From Lachnospiraceae bacterium KGMB03038 (GTDB taxonomy: Bacteria > Bacillota > Clostridia > Lachnospirales > Lachnospiraceae), in the NCBI GenBank assembly GCA_007361935.1, contig CP041667.1, positions 2,818,501 through 2,882,500 of the forward strand: a DNA stretch of 64,000 nucleotides, read 5' to 3'. Position 1 is the first letter of the stretch; each line of letters opens with the position of its first letter. Shown here in pieces: positions 25,451-34,405 of this stretch. Under the pieces are notes generated by a model, which made no database searches, was not told the DNA's origin, and saw nothing but the letters and a program-made list of their open reading frames with translations. Both the position numbers and the translations under genes were made by a program.

Positions 25451-25614
25451 GGTCATAAGTCCCCGCGCTGCCTAAAGTTCTGCCGCGCGGCGGTATTCAG
25501 TTGTCAGTGTGGGCGATAGGAATTTTTGTAGGGGCGCGTATCATGCAAGTTGTCTTTTTCTTTGTTACTGCGTCAATTCCTCCTTTCTTTTCAGCCGGGA
25601 ACACACATTTTTCG
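25443..25614. other. Intergenic region, no clear gene
   Basis: Between maff2 and the next small gene. A minus-strand AAAGGAGGAATTG at about 25570 precedes a run of about 25 codons ending at 25500, but it has no clear start codon in the same frame; I leave it uncalled. Confidence 0.3.
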
Positions 25615-25782
25615 TCATTCCAAAAGATAGCTCCTACGCTGCATATACTCGGTAACGTAAAGGGTCTGTTCCCCTCCGCGTTCCTGCAAATACTCCCGCA
25701 GAGCGTTTTCTGCATTTTCTATCATCTTTGTAAAATAATGTTCACGACGTATATCATCAGTTTTTGTTTTCTGTCTGCTCAT
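25615..25782 (-). CDS. Small charged ICE protein, function unknown
   Basis: A 55-residue protein starting MSRQKTKTDDIRREHYF at ATG 25782 after GGGAGGTTATACT. It is charged and predicted helical (ENAENALREYLQERGGEQT). It follows the other small gene downstream of virD4 by 19 bases. Its place between virD4 and maff2 is normal for Tn1549-type ICEs. I know no function. Confidence 0.6.
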   Translation of the reverse strand: MSRQKTKTDDIRREHYFTKMIENAENALREYLQERGGEQTLYVTEYMQRRSYLLE

Positions 25783-25801
25783 AGTATAACCTCCCGTAAA
25801 A

Positions 25802-25969
25802 TCAAAGTTCCCGCCGCACCCGTTTCTGCTCATACAGGGCTTCACACCGTTTCACAAACTGCTGGATAGCTGCCTGCCGTTGCTGTTCCCGTCGCTCGGC
25901 AATGAAAACAAGCCCGTTTATGGCTTCTGTGATTTTCTTATCTTTTTTCTTCTGCATACGTCTATTCAT
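25802..25969 (-). CDS. Small basic ICE protein, function unknown
   Basis: A 55-residue basic, helical protein beginning MNRRMQKKKDKKITEAING. ATG 25969 overlaps the virD4 stop (the ATG and TAG share the ATGAATAG string), so I prefer it to the longer frame at 26017 that lies inside virD4. It is probably translated by coupling to the coupling protein. No function known. Confidence 0.6.
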   Translation of the reverse strand: MNRRMQKKKDKKITEAINGLVFIAERREQQRQAAIQQFVKRCEALYEQKRVRREL

Positions 25970-27022
25970 GGTCGGTGTCCTCCTGCAAATCTGCTTCGCT
26001 GATTTCGTAATAGTCAAAGGGTTCGTCCGGCTTTACAAGGGCGGGTCTGCGCCTTAAATGCTTTTCCATATCAAAGGTATTTTTCTTGTCATAGTCGGAA
26101 AGATATTTATAGTTGGGGTGCTTTGTAATGTCATACTTATCAGAGAAGAACGGGCGTACCCCTCGTAGTTGTAAGATACATTTCCCGCCGTCCATGACTG
26201 CAATTTCATCTTCGGTCATAAGCTGCTTGCCTAACTTCTGATAGTTCAGCCCATGTGATACCTCACGCCCCCGGTTCTCGGAAGTGTTGAAGCTGTCAAT
26301 GGTTTCTTTCCCCAAGATTTCCGACATTTCTTTGAGGGTGGTTTTCTCCTTGCCGCCCAAGAAAAGGGTGGTGTCGCAGTTGCCGGCTATGGTATCGGCG
26401 TTATCTTTGTATATCGCCTTTAGCTGCGACTGGCTTTGCAGAATGATTGAAGCAGAGATTTCCCGGCTTCGGATAGTGGCTATGAGCTTTTCAAACTTCG
26501 GTATCTGCCCGATATTTGCAAACTCGTCTAACAGACAGCGTACATGGACGGGCAGCCTGCCGCCGTATTCATCATCTGCCTTGTCGCAAAGAAGATTGAA
26601 AAGCTGCGTGTAAAGAATACTCACAACAAAGTTAAAAGTGTCGTCGGTGTCGCTGATAATGACAAACAGGGCGGTCTTACGGTCGCCTATGGTATCAAGT
26701 TCCATTTCGTCGGTTTCCATAAGGTCGCGCAGCTCTTTAATGTCAAAAGGGGCAAGCCGCGCCCCGCAGGAAATGAGGATAGAGCTTCTTGTCTTTCCCG
26801 CAGATAACAGGAATTTCTTATACTGCCGGACAGCAAAGTGTTCCGGGTCTTTTTCCTCCAACCGTTCAAACATAAGGTCAACGGGGGACTGAAATTCCGG
26901 GTCGTCCTCGCGGGCTTCACTGGCATTTATCATTTCAAGCAGCGTCGTAAAATTCTTTTCTTCCTCCGGGGCTTCGTACCAAATGTAGCCGATAAGGGCG
27001 CAGTAAAAGAGCCGTTCCGATT
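25962..27022 (-). CDS. virD4: VirD4/TraG-type coupling protein, exon 2
   Basis: C-terminal 353 codons of the type IV coupling protein, which docks the relaxosome to the channel. It includes the Walker B region (PVHVRCLLDEFANIGQIP) and ILQSQSQLKAIY, typical of TraG/VirD4. The frame continues upstream of the first ATG to 27022. Joined to exon 1 (29765-30491) after removal of the intron at 27023-29764, the junction reads EDFWIKSERLFYCALIGYIWYE in frame, giving 595 residues, the normal size. Without splicing no functional coupling protein can be made. Confidence 0.93.
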
Positions 27023-27070
27023 ATAGTGATAGGTAATCCTTTGAAGTTATCGCCGGATTTTCCCCCACTT

Positions 27071-27107
27071 CACACCGGACGTGCGACTTTCACCGCATCC
27101 GGCGTTC
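27071..27107 (-). ncRNA. Group II intron domain V
   Basis: A minus-strand stem formed by CGCCGGA and TCCGGTG, with an upper TGCG/CGCA helix capped by GAAA, the classical domain V shape and the catalytic centre of the ribozyme. Domain VI follows to 27023, with a bulged A near the end (CCTATCACTAT). Confidence 0.85.
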
Positions 27108-27155
27108 CATCGATTGTTTTCACAAGCATTTAATCAATCTCCAAATGAAATACTA

Positions 27156-29063
27156 TTATTCTATTGCGGACAAACCAGCCCGCTCACGCAGACTGTTCAC
27201 TTTTAACATCAGTTCCTTTGTTGTTTTGAGAGCATAAGCTATCGCTTTCAGCTCATTCATCGGGCGTCTTTGCAGAAGCAGAAGGAATCTCCTGTGGAAC
27301 AAAATCATGTTTTGATAGCGTTCCCTGCCGCCAAATTCTGCCGGAGTTTTCAGCCAGCATACAATGTCAGCCGCATTTTCAAAGAGTTCTCCACTTAGCG
27401 CACATTTTCCACGTTGAGCAGAGAATAATGAAATCCTGCTGTCTGTGAGTTCTGTGCTTCGACCCATAGACGGTTGATTTCTCAAACCCGCCAGAACAAA
27501 TGAGTTCAGGCTTAGGTTTGTGTGTATCAATGTCCGTCCGTCGGCCGTATAACTGCATACCGCTGTTTTCTTTGCCATCGGTATCTTGTTCTTGATATAT
27601 GCGATAGGGTAGATAGGTTGGTCGATTCCTGATACATACCGCACCATTGCCGACTTACCGAACCGCTCCTTTTCGCTCTCGGTCATTGCACCGCCTTCTC
27701 GAACAAGTTTGCACCCGGTTTCTGTATTGAGCCGGTTGGTTAAAACTGTCATGACCTGCCTGTGGATTTTTCTGCAATCAATACTGATACAGGTAGCGAG
27801 CTGGAAATAATTCTGTATTCCCAGAACCATTGAATTGAACAGCCTTATCTCGTCTAAAGGTCTTTTTCCTTTGGACGGTCTGGCAATCCGCTTCGCTTGT
27901 TCCACCAGCTTTTGCCTTTCCAGTTCCAACTTTTTGTCACAGATATGAGATTGCACAGCGTACCTACCGCTTTTTGGTCTGACCCGTATCTTGAATCCGA
28001 GAAACTCTGAATAGCGTTTTCTGACATTGACTATCCTTGTTTTCTCTGGCGATACTTCAAGCCTTAGCCTCTCAGTTATCCACGCTGTTACAGCTTCTTT
28101 TGTTCTCAAAGCGTCCTCTTTATTCCGACAGAAGATTCTGAAATCATCTGCATATCTCACGATGTACATTTCTTTCAGTCCCGTTTTCCTCATTTTGAGA
28201 AATGCCTTACTCCGGTCAAAAGTAATCGAGTTTCTGATTTTTCTCTCATACCCGTATTCCTTTACAAGAGGGTGGTTCTGCCATTGGCTCTCTACCCAGT
28301 TATCCAGTTCATTCAGCACGATATTCGCAAGTAGCGGTGAAATGATACCACCTTGCGGTGTGCCTTTGTCTGGAATGAGGGTAGTGCCGTCTGGCATTCT
28401 AATCGGTGCTTTCAGAATCCGCTTGATAATAAAAATCAACTGTTTGTCGTGTATTCCCAAAGCCCATATCTGCCGCACCAGCTTACTGTGATTTACATTA
28501 TCGAAAAAGCCCTTTATATCAAACTCAATCACATAATGCAGATTCATTCGCTGGAGCATGGTATAGGTTCTCTGCATGGCGTGTTCTACGGAGCGGTTCG
28601 GGCGAAAGCCGTAGCTATTGTCGCTGAATTTCGCTTCGCAGATAGGCTCCATGACCTGCTTGATACATTGCTGTATCAGCCTGTCCCAGATACAAGGAAT
28701 ACCCAACGGGCGGGTCTTGCCGTTTGGCTTCGGAATGTCTTTACGCCTGACCGGTTTTGGTCGGTATCCGTGCTGACTTCCTGTGACAATAAACCTCACT
28801 TTCTCCACAACTGTTTCGGGCGGTAAACACCCGATGTCACTGATGTTTCTGTTGTCTGTTCCTGCTGTGTAGCTTCCTCCGTTTGCTTTGATGTTCCGAT
28901 ATGCCAGAAGAATGTTATCCCGGCTTAGGATTATATCCATAAGGTCGGTAAAGTTGTCTCCGTCCAGACTTCGGCGATAGAGTTCGTCAAAAACTGGCTG
29001 CATACCGTAATACTCGGCGTGCCGTAAATCGTCTACACATAGATTTTTGCTTTTCTTTGGCAT
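27156..29063 (-). CDS. ltrA: Group II intron reverse transcriptase/maturase
   Basis: A 635-residue LtrA-type protein: reverse transcriptase with RPLGIP, FDIKGFFDNV, GTPQGGIISPLLANI and the catalytic YADD near residue 310; then the maturase domain X; then a C-terminal segment GKCALSGELFE...PAEFGGRERYQNMILFH that aligns with the HNH nuclease region. In that segment the usual CHH catalytic histidines read CWL, so the DNA nuclease is probably dead while splicing and reverse transcription may remain. ATG 29063 follows AAAAGGAGGTG. Confidence 0.93.
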   Translation of the reverse strand: MPKKSKNLCVDDLRHAEYYGMQPVFDELYRRSLDGDNFTDLMDIILSRDNILLAYRNIKANGGSYTAGTDNRNISDIGCLPPETVVEKVRFIVTGSQHGYRPKPVRRKDIPKPNGKTRPLGIPCIWDRLIQQCIKQVMEPICEAKFSDNSYGFRPNRSVEHAMQRTYTMLQRMNLHYVIEFDIKGFFDNVNHSKLVRQIWALGIHDKQLIFIIKRILKAPIRMPDGTTLIPDKGTPQGGIISPLLANIVLNELDNWVESQWQNHPLVKEYGYERKIRNSITFDRSKAFLKMRKTGLKEMYIVRYADDFRIFCRNKEDALRTKEAVTAWITERLRLEVSPEKTRIVNVRKRYSEFLGFKIRVRPKSGRYAVQSHICDKKLELERQKLVEQAKRIARPSKGKRPLDEIRLFNSMVLGIQNYFQLATCISIDCRKIHRQVMTVLTNRLNTETGCKLVREGGAMTESEKERFGKSAMVRYVSGIDQPIYPIAYIKNKIPMAKKTAVCSYTADGRTLIHTNLSLNSFVLAGLRNQPSMGRSTELTDSRISLFSAQRGKCALSGELFENAADIVCWLKTPAEFGGRERYQNMILFHRRFLLLLQRRPMNELKAIAYALKTTKELMLKVNSLRERAGLSAIE

Positions 29064-29764
29064 AAGGCATCACCTCCTTTTACGAAAGTGACCCTTTTGG
29101 TCTTACTCGAATCCTTATGTTGGATTGAATAATGCCTGTTTATCTCAACCGACTTGTGGCCATTCCTCCGTAGCTCACATAACGCAAGCACATCATAGGT
29201 TCGACCACTGCTTTTCAGCAGCAGTTCGTCTGCTTATTGTTCTTCGTCAGATTATTCCTTGCGGAATCTGCTGCCTTTCCTCGTTCCGATAGTTCTATCT
29301 GTACATACATACCCTTAGGTTCCTGCTATAGACCTGTCGGCTTGCCTGTGCCTGTAACACAGCATGGTCGTTCGTAGGGCAAATTTCTACTGAACCACAC
29401 CGACTGCGCTTTAACGCACCCACGCATTTCTGCGTGGTCTTCTTTTAGACCTGTACATTCGCAGGTTCGTCAGTCCGCCCGCCAAAGCGAACATTCTAAC
29501 CATAGGTATCTTATAGACCCTCGGCCTATAGGTAACACAGTCTGCCGCCAGACCGCTTTCGACCACTTTTGGCAGTGGTTACGGTTACTCTCAGCCTTTG
29601 TCATGGGGCTTCGTACAAAAGCCATTACAGCTAATGCACGCCCATCAAGGGTAGGCGTTTCAGGGCGTTACCCCGTCATTCCACCTATCAAACTATCAGT
29701 TCTCCGAACAACGGAAAACCGTTGCCCGTGCGCAGACTTTTTACCGCCTGCGAACGAGTCGCAC

Positions 29765-30491
29765 TTATCCAAAAATCTTCCCCTGCTTTTTCCCCGTCCC
29801 CTTTGGTGTTGGCAATCAAAGTATTTACCAGTTTCAAAATGTCTTTTTCGCTGCGGAGATAGGCAAAGGGATTGTATTTCATGCTTTTTTTGAAGTTTAT
29901 CGTGTTCAGCACCTTTATCCGATACCCGCCCCGCTGTAAGAGCTTCCCGCACTCGACTAAAACCGTTCCTTTCGGGTCGGTTACAACGTAGCTTGAGTGC
30001 ATTTGCATAAGGTTGGGCTTTACGAAAAATCTCGTCTTGCCGCTGCCGCTTCCCCCGATAACAAGGATATTTTTATTCCTTGCATACTTTGGCTGCTTTG
30101 GGCGGCTGTTCATGGTAAGCCGTTCCGTCTGTGTGAGCAGCACGTTATTTTGAAATACCGGGTCGGTGTAGGGCTTTATATCTTCGGCGTTGCCCCAACG
30201 GGCAGAGCCGTATTCGATACCTTTCCGGTATTTCTTCGCATTCTTGCCTTTTACATAGACAATCAGCCGGATAAGGACAGCCCCTACAATACCGATAAGC
30301 AAATCCATAGGTGCAAGGCTCGGAAGCGGGTTTGCAAAGGCAGCGGAAAAGCCGTCTGCAAGGGAAAGCACCTTGCCGGACAGGTCAGCCCCCGGAGAGA
30401 GCCGCACCGCCTGTCCGATTTTGTCAAAGAGATAGACAAAGAGCAGATAGGGGGCATTTAGGATAAGCAGCTTTTTAAGTTCCGGCTTCAT
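29765..30491 (-). CDS. virD4: VirD4/TraG-type coupling protein, exon 1
   Basis: N-terminal 242 codons plus one base. Two transmembrane segments (residues about 6-25 and 60-80), the GSARWGNAEDIKP segment common to TraG/VirD4 proteins, and Walker A IGGSGSGKTRFFVKPNL near residue 145. The sequence leaves the family at FWI, exactly where the intron begins. Unspliced reading runs on for 24 codons to 29688. The start overlaps the pcfB stop by 4 bases. Confidence 0.93.
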
Positions 30492-30970
30492 AGCGATACC
30501 TCCCTGTCCTTTTTCTTCACTTTTTCCCTCTGTGCGTTCAGAGCCGCCGCCTTTTCTTTGAGGGAAACAATCAGCTTGCGGATAGAGGGCTTTTGTTCCT
30601 GCGTCAGCTTCTTTGCGGAAAACTCCTTGAAAGCTGCGGTCAGTGCGTCCGCGTCCCGTCCCTTAAAAAACACAAGATAGCGGGGCGGGGTTTCGGTGCT
30701 GTCTTTCTTTAAGGCAAAGTCAATCCCGTATTTTTTCGCCGTACTCTCAAAGGCTTTGATATTGTCCTTTGTGATTTCAATGTTGGAAACGCCCGCGTTC
30801 TGCTTCATAAGCTGCTTTAGGGTCTGCTTGCCATGCGGGATTTTCTGTTTGTCATGCTGCTTTTTCATCTGTGCAAGCAGGGCTTTCATAGCCTTTTGGA
30901 GCTGCTGCGCGGTCAGCTTTCCGGTCTTGATGTAAAGGGCTATGGTCTTTTCGTTGGTTTCCTCCTGCAA
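30488..30970 (-). CDS. pcfB: PcfB family protein
   Basis: A 160-residue protein of the PcfB/DUF3801 family. It has KIPHGKQTLKQLMKQNAGVSNIEI and a C-terminal basic coiled region. In pCF10-type systems PcfB assists the coupling protein PcfC in recruiting the relaxosome, and here it directly precedes virD4 with an ATGA-type overlap. The start is TTG 30970, preceded by AAAGGAGGACACCCA. Confidence 0.85.
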   Translation of the reverse strand: MQEETNEKTIALYIKTGKLTAQQLQKAMKALLAQMKKQHDKQKIPHGKQTLKQLMKQNAGVSNIEITKDNIKAFESTAKKYGIDFALKKDSTETPPRYLVFFKGRDADALTAAFKEFSAKKLTQEQKPSIRKLIVSLKEKAAALNAQREKVKKKDREVSL

Positions 30971-31001
30971 TGGGTGTCCTCCTTTCGTGTTCTATGGTGG
31001 T

Positions 31002-31061
31002 ATGCCCGCCGCCGGGAAACGGGACGGGCATGAAAAAAGAGCATCCGCTTTCACGCCGCCC
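31002..31061 (-). promoter_or_regulatory. Weak terminator-like hairpin and ATGCCC hairpin before pcfB
   Basis: On the minus strand a weak GGGCG/TGCTC stem is followed by TTTTTTCATGCCC and a strong ATGCCCG/CGGGCAT hairpin (31002-31031), about 30 bases before the pcfB start. Same layout as the leaders of maff2 and the DUF6017 gene. Confidence 0.5.
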
Positions 31062-31063
31062 TG

Positions 31064-31285
31064 TTAAATCCGTACCCGCAGCCCGGAAAGGTCTGCCGCC
31101 CGAATACCCACAAGATACCAGTTGTCCCCGTACTCCATACGGGTCGGCTTCCATTTGCCCCGCACAAAGACCTCCATGCAGTCGCCGCAATGCAATCCCC
31201 CGTAATAGTCGTTTACGTCAAAGCGAATGTCGTAGCGGTCAGCGGTTTCATCAAAAATCAAAGCTCCTGTTTTCTGTGTCATCAT
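31064..31285 (-). CDS. DUF5348 family protein
   Basis: A 73-residue protein: TGALIFDETADRYDIRFD, HCGDCMEVF, KWKPTRMEYGDNWYLVG. It fits the small DUF5348 family, predicted to be a beta-barrel-like fold and found in Tn1549-type ICEs and phages. No known activity. The start follows AAAGGAGGATTTT. It lies between the DUF6017 gene and pcfB. Confidence 0.75.
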   Translation of the reverse strand: MMTQKTGALIFDETADRYDIRFDVNDYYGGLHCGDCMEVFVRGKWKPTRMEYGDNWYLVGIRAADLSGLRVRI

Positions 31286-31306
31286 AAAATCCTCCTTTGG
31301 GTTGGT

Positions 31307-32281
31307 TTACAGGCTTTCGCCCTCGTTGCAGGTGTAATCGGGTATGCCCTTGCTTCTTGCCGACTGGATAGTGCGCCCGCCGTACATATCGTGAGATACA
31401 AGGGACGTGTAATAGCTGCCAATCGTAGACGGAGCATTGAAAAGGGCAGCTTTCATGTACTGCTTGATGTTGCGGATTTTGGTGGTGTTTTCCTGCATAC
31501 AGTCCAGTACAAAGCGGATATGTTCGCTGTTCAGTTTCATAAATTTTGCTTTTACAAGCTCTGCCGGGTGGTCGTCCCCGGCGATACGGATTGTTCTTCG
31601 TTTGGTGCAGACGGTTTCAAGAATAAGGGCAAGGATTTCCTCTATCCTGTCCCGGTCAAGGTATCTGTCCTGTATCAGATAGTCGTACTCGATATTGTCC
31701 TTGATGATTTCCTCATACACGCTGTATGCGTCTGTCGCTTCCTTTCGCTTCCGTTCCGGCAGCTGTGCCGCGTCCTCTAAGGGAGAGGGATTTAGGGAAT
31801 GGAAAGGAATGGAATGGGTACTTGATATATCTGTATTTAATTTTTCTTTTTTTGGTAAGTTAGTTTTTTGTATCTCTTTATTTAATTGCGTTGGATTTTC
31901 CGACGTCGGGTTATCCGGTGTCGGATTTTCCAATATCGGCTTATCCGCTGTTGGATTTTCCAATACCGGACAATCCAATGCCGGGGGCTGTGGCTGTTCG
32001 TAAATGGTGTACTCAATAGCGGTCATTTTGCCTTTCTCGTCGCGTCCCTGCCGCCTTGTGATATATCCGGCTTTTTCAAGCTCCCATACAGCGGTGCGGA
32101 TAGCGTCGATACTTTCCCGGTTGATAAGGGACAGCCCTGCAAGGGTGTAGTCCCAATCTTCGGGAAGTGAGAGCATTTGCGACAACAAGCCCTTTGCCTT
32201 TAGGGAAAGTTCCTTGTTGCGTAAATGGTGGTTGCTCATAACCGTATAACCTTTGTTCTTTTCCACGCGGAAAACTGCCAT
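31307..32281 (-). CDS. DUF6017 replication-initiator-type protein
   Basis: A protein of 324 residues. The N-terminal winged-helix domain (HLRNKELSLKAKGLLSQMLSLPEDW, TLAGLSLINRESIDAIRTAV) is followed by a proline/asparagine-rich linker with repeated ENPT units (residues about 105-135) and a C-terminal DUF6017 domain. Such proteins start the transfer operon of Tn1549-type ICEs and are taken for replication initiators or regulators. ATG 32281 follows AAAGGAGTGATGAAGC; the frame reaches 28 codons further but without a binding site. Confidence 0.85.
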   Translation of the reverse strand: MAVFRVEKNKGYTVMSNHHLRNKELSLKAKGLLSQMLSLPEDWDYTLAGLSLINRESIDAIRTAVWELEKAGYITRRQGRDEKGKMTAIEYTIYEQPQPPALDCPVLENPTADKPILENPTPDNPTSENPTQLNKEIQKTNLPKKEKLNTDISSTHSIPFHSLNPSPLEDAAQLPERKRKEATDAYSVYEEIIKDNIEYDYLIQDRYLDRDRIEEILALILETVCTKRRTIRIAGDDHPAELVKAKFMKLNSEHIRFVLDCMQENTTKIRNIKQYMKAALFNAPSTIGSYYTSLVSHDMYGGRTIQSARSKGIPDYTCNEGESL

Positions 32282-32403
32282 AGCTTCATCACTCCTTTGG
32301 TTGGATTTGTTACGCAGTAGAAACGCGGTTTTGAGGGAAAAGGTATCAACCCTTGCCTTTCTCATTTCCGCGCTCTAAGAGCCGCATAAATCAAGGCTTT
32401 ATT

Positions 32404-32479
32404 TGCCCTTACTGCGTAACATGAGGGCATAAAAAAAGCAGCGTTCCTGTTCTCCTGTGTGGGAGTGAGAAACGCCGCC
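32404..32479 (-). promoter_or_regulatory. Leader with terminator, T run and ATGCCC hairpin before DUF6017 gene
   Basis: Minus-strand arms GCGGCGTTTCT and AGGAACGCTGC (32438-32479) are followed by TTTTTTTATGCCC, and TGCCC/GGGCA arms close a second hairpin (32404-32429). The ATG opens a 22-codon frame ending at about 32362. This is the strongest case of the leader motif seen four times in the window. Confidence 0.6.
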
Positions 32480-32592
32480 TTATAGGTGGTGCTTATTTTA
32501 TTTTTTCTTTTCGACGTGCCGCGTAAGGTGGTGTAGTGGTTTATCCGGCAGCTTCGCAGGTGCTTTTGCATATCAAGGCTCAATTCGTTAAA

Positions 32593-32613
32593 AGTAGTAA
32601 ATGAGTAGTAAAA
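32593..32613. repeat. AGTAGTAAA direct repeats near ICE right end
   Basis: Two copies of AGTAGTAAA spaced 11 bases apart, one helical turn. They resemble the arm-type binding sites that Tn916-family integrases use near element ends (recognition from memory). They support an ICE end just to the right, before about 32675. Confidence 0.5.
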
Positions 32614-32674
32614 TCAATCTGCAAACCTGCGAATATGCCCGTAAATCAAGCATTTTTCAAGACAATCAACTAAT

Positions 32675-34270
32675 TTGCTGGACATCAAATGGGAATTTTT
32701 CTCTCCCGATGATTTTGAGCTGCACAGAACCAGCAGCGGGACCTTTTTATTCTTCGCTGGAAATCCTGTGCTGAAGCCTGCCCCTGGCACGACCTTCTTC
32801 CAGGCATACCGCCGTACCTATCAGAATATTGTCAAAGAAGCGGCCGTCTCCGCTTCGAACATCTTCGCTGATCTGGAAGCGGTGGTTCCAGAGAATTTCG
32901 CGGCAGTAAACACCAAAACCGGCCACGGCGAAATGGCGGAAGAGGCGCTGACCCTCCTGGATAGACTATCCGGTAAAGATGCGCATGTGGTGGGAAGAAA
33001 CCAGGCAAAAAACGGACCGGACCGATTAGTCAACGGCACCTTTATCCAAACCAAATACTATTCTACCGGAAAGGGCTGTATCAACTCCTGCTTTGATAAG
33101 GCCACCGGACAGTTCCGATATCAGATGGCAAACGGCGAACCTATGATGATCGAGGTGCCCAAAGATAAATATGCGGAAGCACTCAACGAATTTCGGAAAA
33201 AAATCCTGGAAGGAAAGGTGCCCGGTGTTACAGATCCAAATGATGCGGCCAAATATATTAAAGAAGGTAAGCTGACTTACCTGCAGGCCCGCAATCTGTG
33301 CAAGCCTGGGACCATAGAATCGCTGACCTACGATACCGCTACGGGAGCTATCAACTGTTCCTTTGCCTTCGGCCTTACCTTTCTGTCTACCTTTATCATT
33401 AGCTACACGCAGAGCGGAAACCGCCAAGAGGCGATGAACTCTGCCTTTGCCGCCGGCATTCAGGTGTTTGGGCTTTCTTTCTTTGCCCACATCTTTACGC
33501 AGCAGGTCGCAAGGACCACGCTCACCAAAGAGCTGATCCCTCTCAGCACATATATCGTAAATGCCATGGGCTATAAAACTGTACAGACCATCGTCAACGC
33601 GATCCGGTCTATGGCCGGCAAAGCCCCCATCTCAGGGGCCGCCGCCATGAAGCAGCTTGCCAAGATACTGAGAAACAGCGTGGTCACTTCAGCCATCACT
33701 ATCGTTGTCTTCTCCGTGCCGGATACTTACAACGTTTTCCAAAGAAAACTTTCTACCGCTCAGTATACCAAGAATATGCTGTCCCTTGTGGGCACTATGG
33801 CCACCGCCGGCGTCGGAACACTAGGGGCTTCCTTCGCCGCCGCAAAGGTGGCTGGAAGCATCGGGACTACCATCGCCCCCGGAGTAGGTACTGCCATCGG
33901 AATCGGAGGCGGACTGGCGGGCGGCTTTGTAGGAGGAACAGCCATCAAACTCGCCGGAGACCATGTCAGGGAAGATGACTCTGTCATTCTCTCCCGCCTG
34001 TTCAACGCAGTGGTTACAAATCTCATTTACGAATATATGCTGTCAGAAAGCGAGATCAACGTAGTGATAGAGAAATTCAACGCAATCGGTTCCAGGAAAT
34101 TCAACAAGCTGTTTAAAGACGTAATGGCGGCAGATCACCAGGAAAAAGTCATTGAAAAATATATCCGGCATTATTATGAAGAAGTGGTGCGTTCCCGTCC
34201 CAAGGTCGCGGAGCCTACGCCTGCGGATCTGGTCGATTTTGTAGCCGGACTGGCAGGACCAGAAGAATAA
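32675..34270 (+). pseudogene. Large membrane protein, 5' truncated at ICE edge
   Basis: A 531-codon open frame. It begins only at a TTG without a ribosome binding site, and the frame is open back to a TAA near 32641, so the true start has been lost, probably by ICE insertion. The N-terminal 220 residues are soluble (TKTGHGEMAEEALTLLDRL, AKNGPDRLVNGTFIQTKYYS, KVPGVTDPNDAAKYIKEGKL). Then come several transmembrane segments and a glycine-rich stretch (residues about 375-430). The conserved-looking NGxDRLVxGxxIQTKY pattern reminds me of E. coli YeeR-like membrane proteins, but this is from memory and no function is known. Confidence 0.6.
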
Positions 34271-34394
34271 TCCGCAGATCAGGATTTGATGCAGAGGGGG
34301 CGTTGCAAAATAGATGAGTAATCATCTATGGAGCAACGCTCCTTTTTCATATCCAAAAACAGAAAACGGACCCCGAAGAGTCCGTAATCCATGG

Positions 34395-34400
34395 TATAAT
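34395..34400 (+). promoter_or_regulatory. Extended -10 promoter immediately before the IS1182 transposase
   Basis: ATGGTATAAT gives a TGN-extended perfect -10; the transposase ATG starts only 5 bases later, so a transcript from it would be leaderless. An ACGGAC/GTCCGT hairpin lies just upstream. Confidence 0.5.
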
Positions 34401-34405
34401 TAGAT

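Larger units (their letters stand above)
27023..29764 (-). mobile_element. Group II intron in virD4
   Basis: The 5' boundary is GTGCGACTCG (29764 downwards), the group II start consensus, and the 3' end is ...ATCACTAT (27023), ending in AT as expected. Exact removal restores the virD4 frame. A reverse transcriptase/maturase is encoded at 27156-29063. Domain V is recognisable at 27071-27107, and the 5' 700 bases (29064-29764) hold the domain I-III RNA with no gene. The total is 2742 bases. Confidence 0.92.
1..32640. mobile_element. Tn1549-type ICE, partial (left end outside window)
   Basis: Most of a conjugative element is present, its genes read leftwards: DUF6017, DUF5348, PcfB, VirD4, Maff2, TrbL/VirB6-like, PrgI, VirB4, methylase, CHAP hydrolase, DUF4315, CD1107, TopB and ArdA. 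This order is the transfer module of Tn1549/CTn-type ICEs of gut clostridia. The right end lies just beyond two AGTAGTAAA repeats at 32593-32613, where a membrane-protein frame begins without a convincing start. No integrase or excisionase is visible, so they should lie left of base 1. The ICE is interrupted by an IME in maff2 and a group II intron in virD4. The exact right boundary is inferred to within about 60 bases. Confidence 0.85.
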
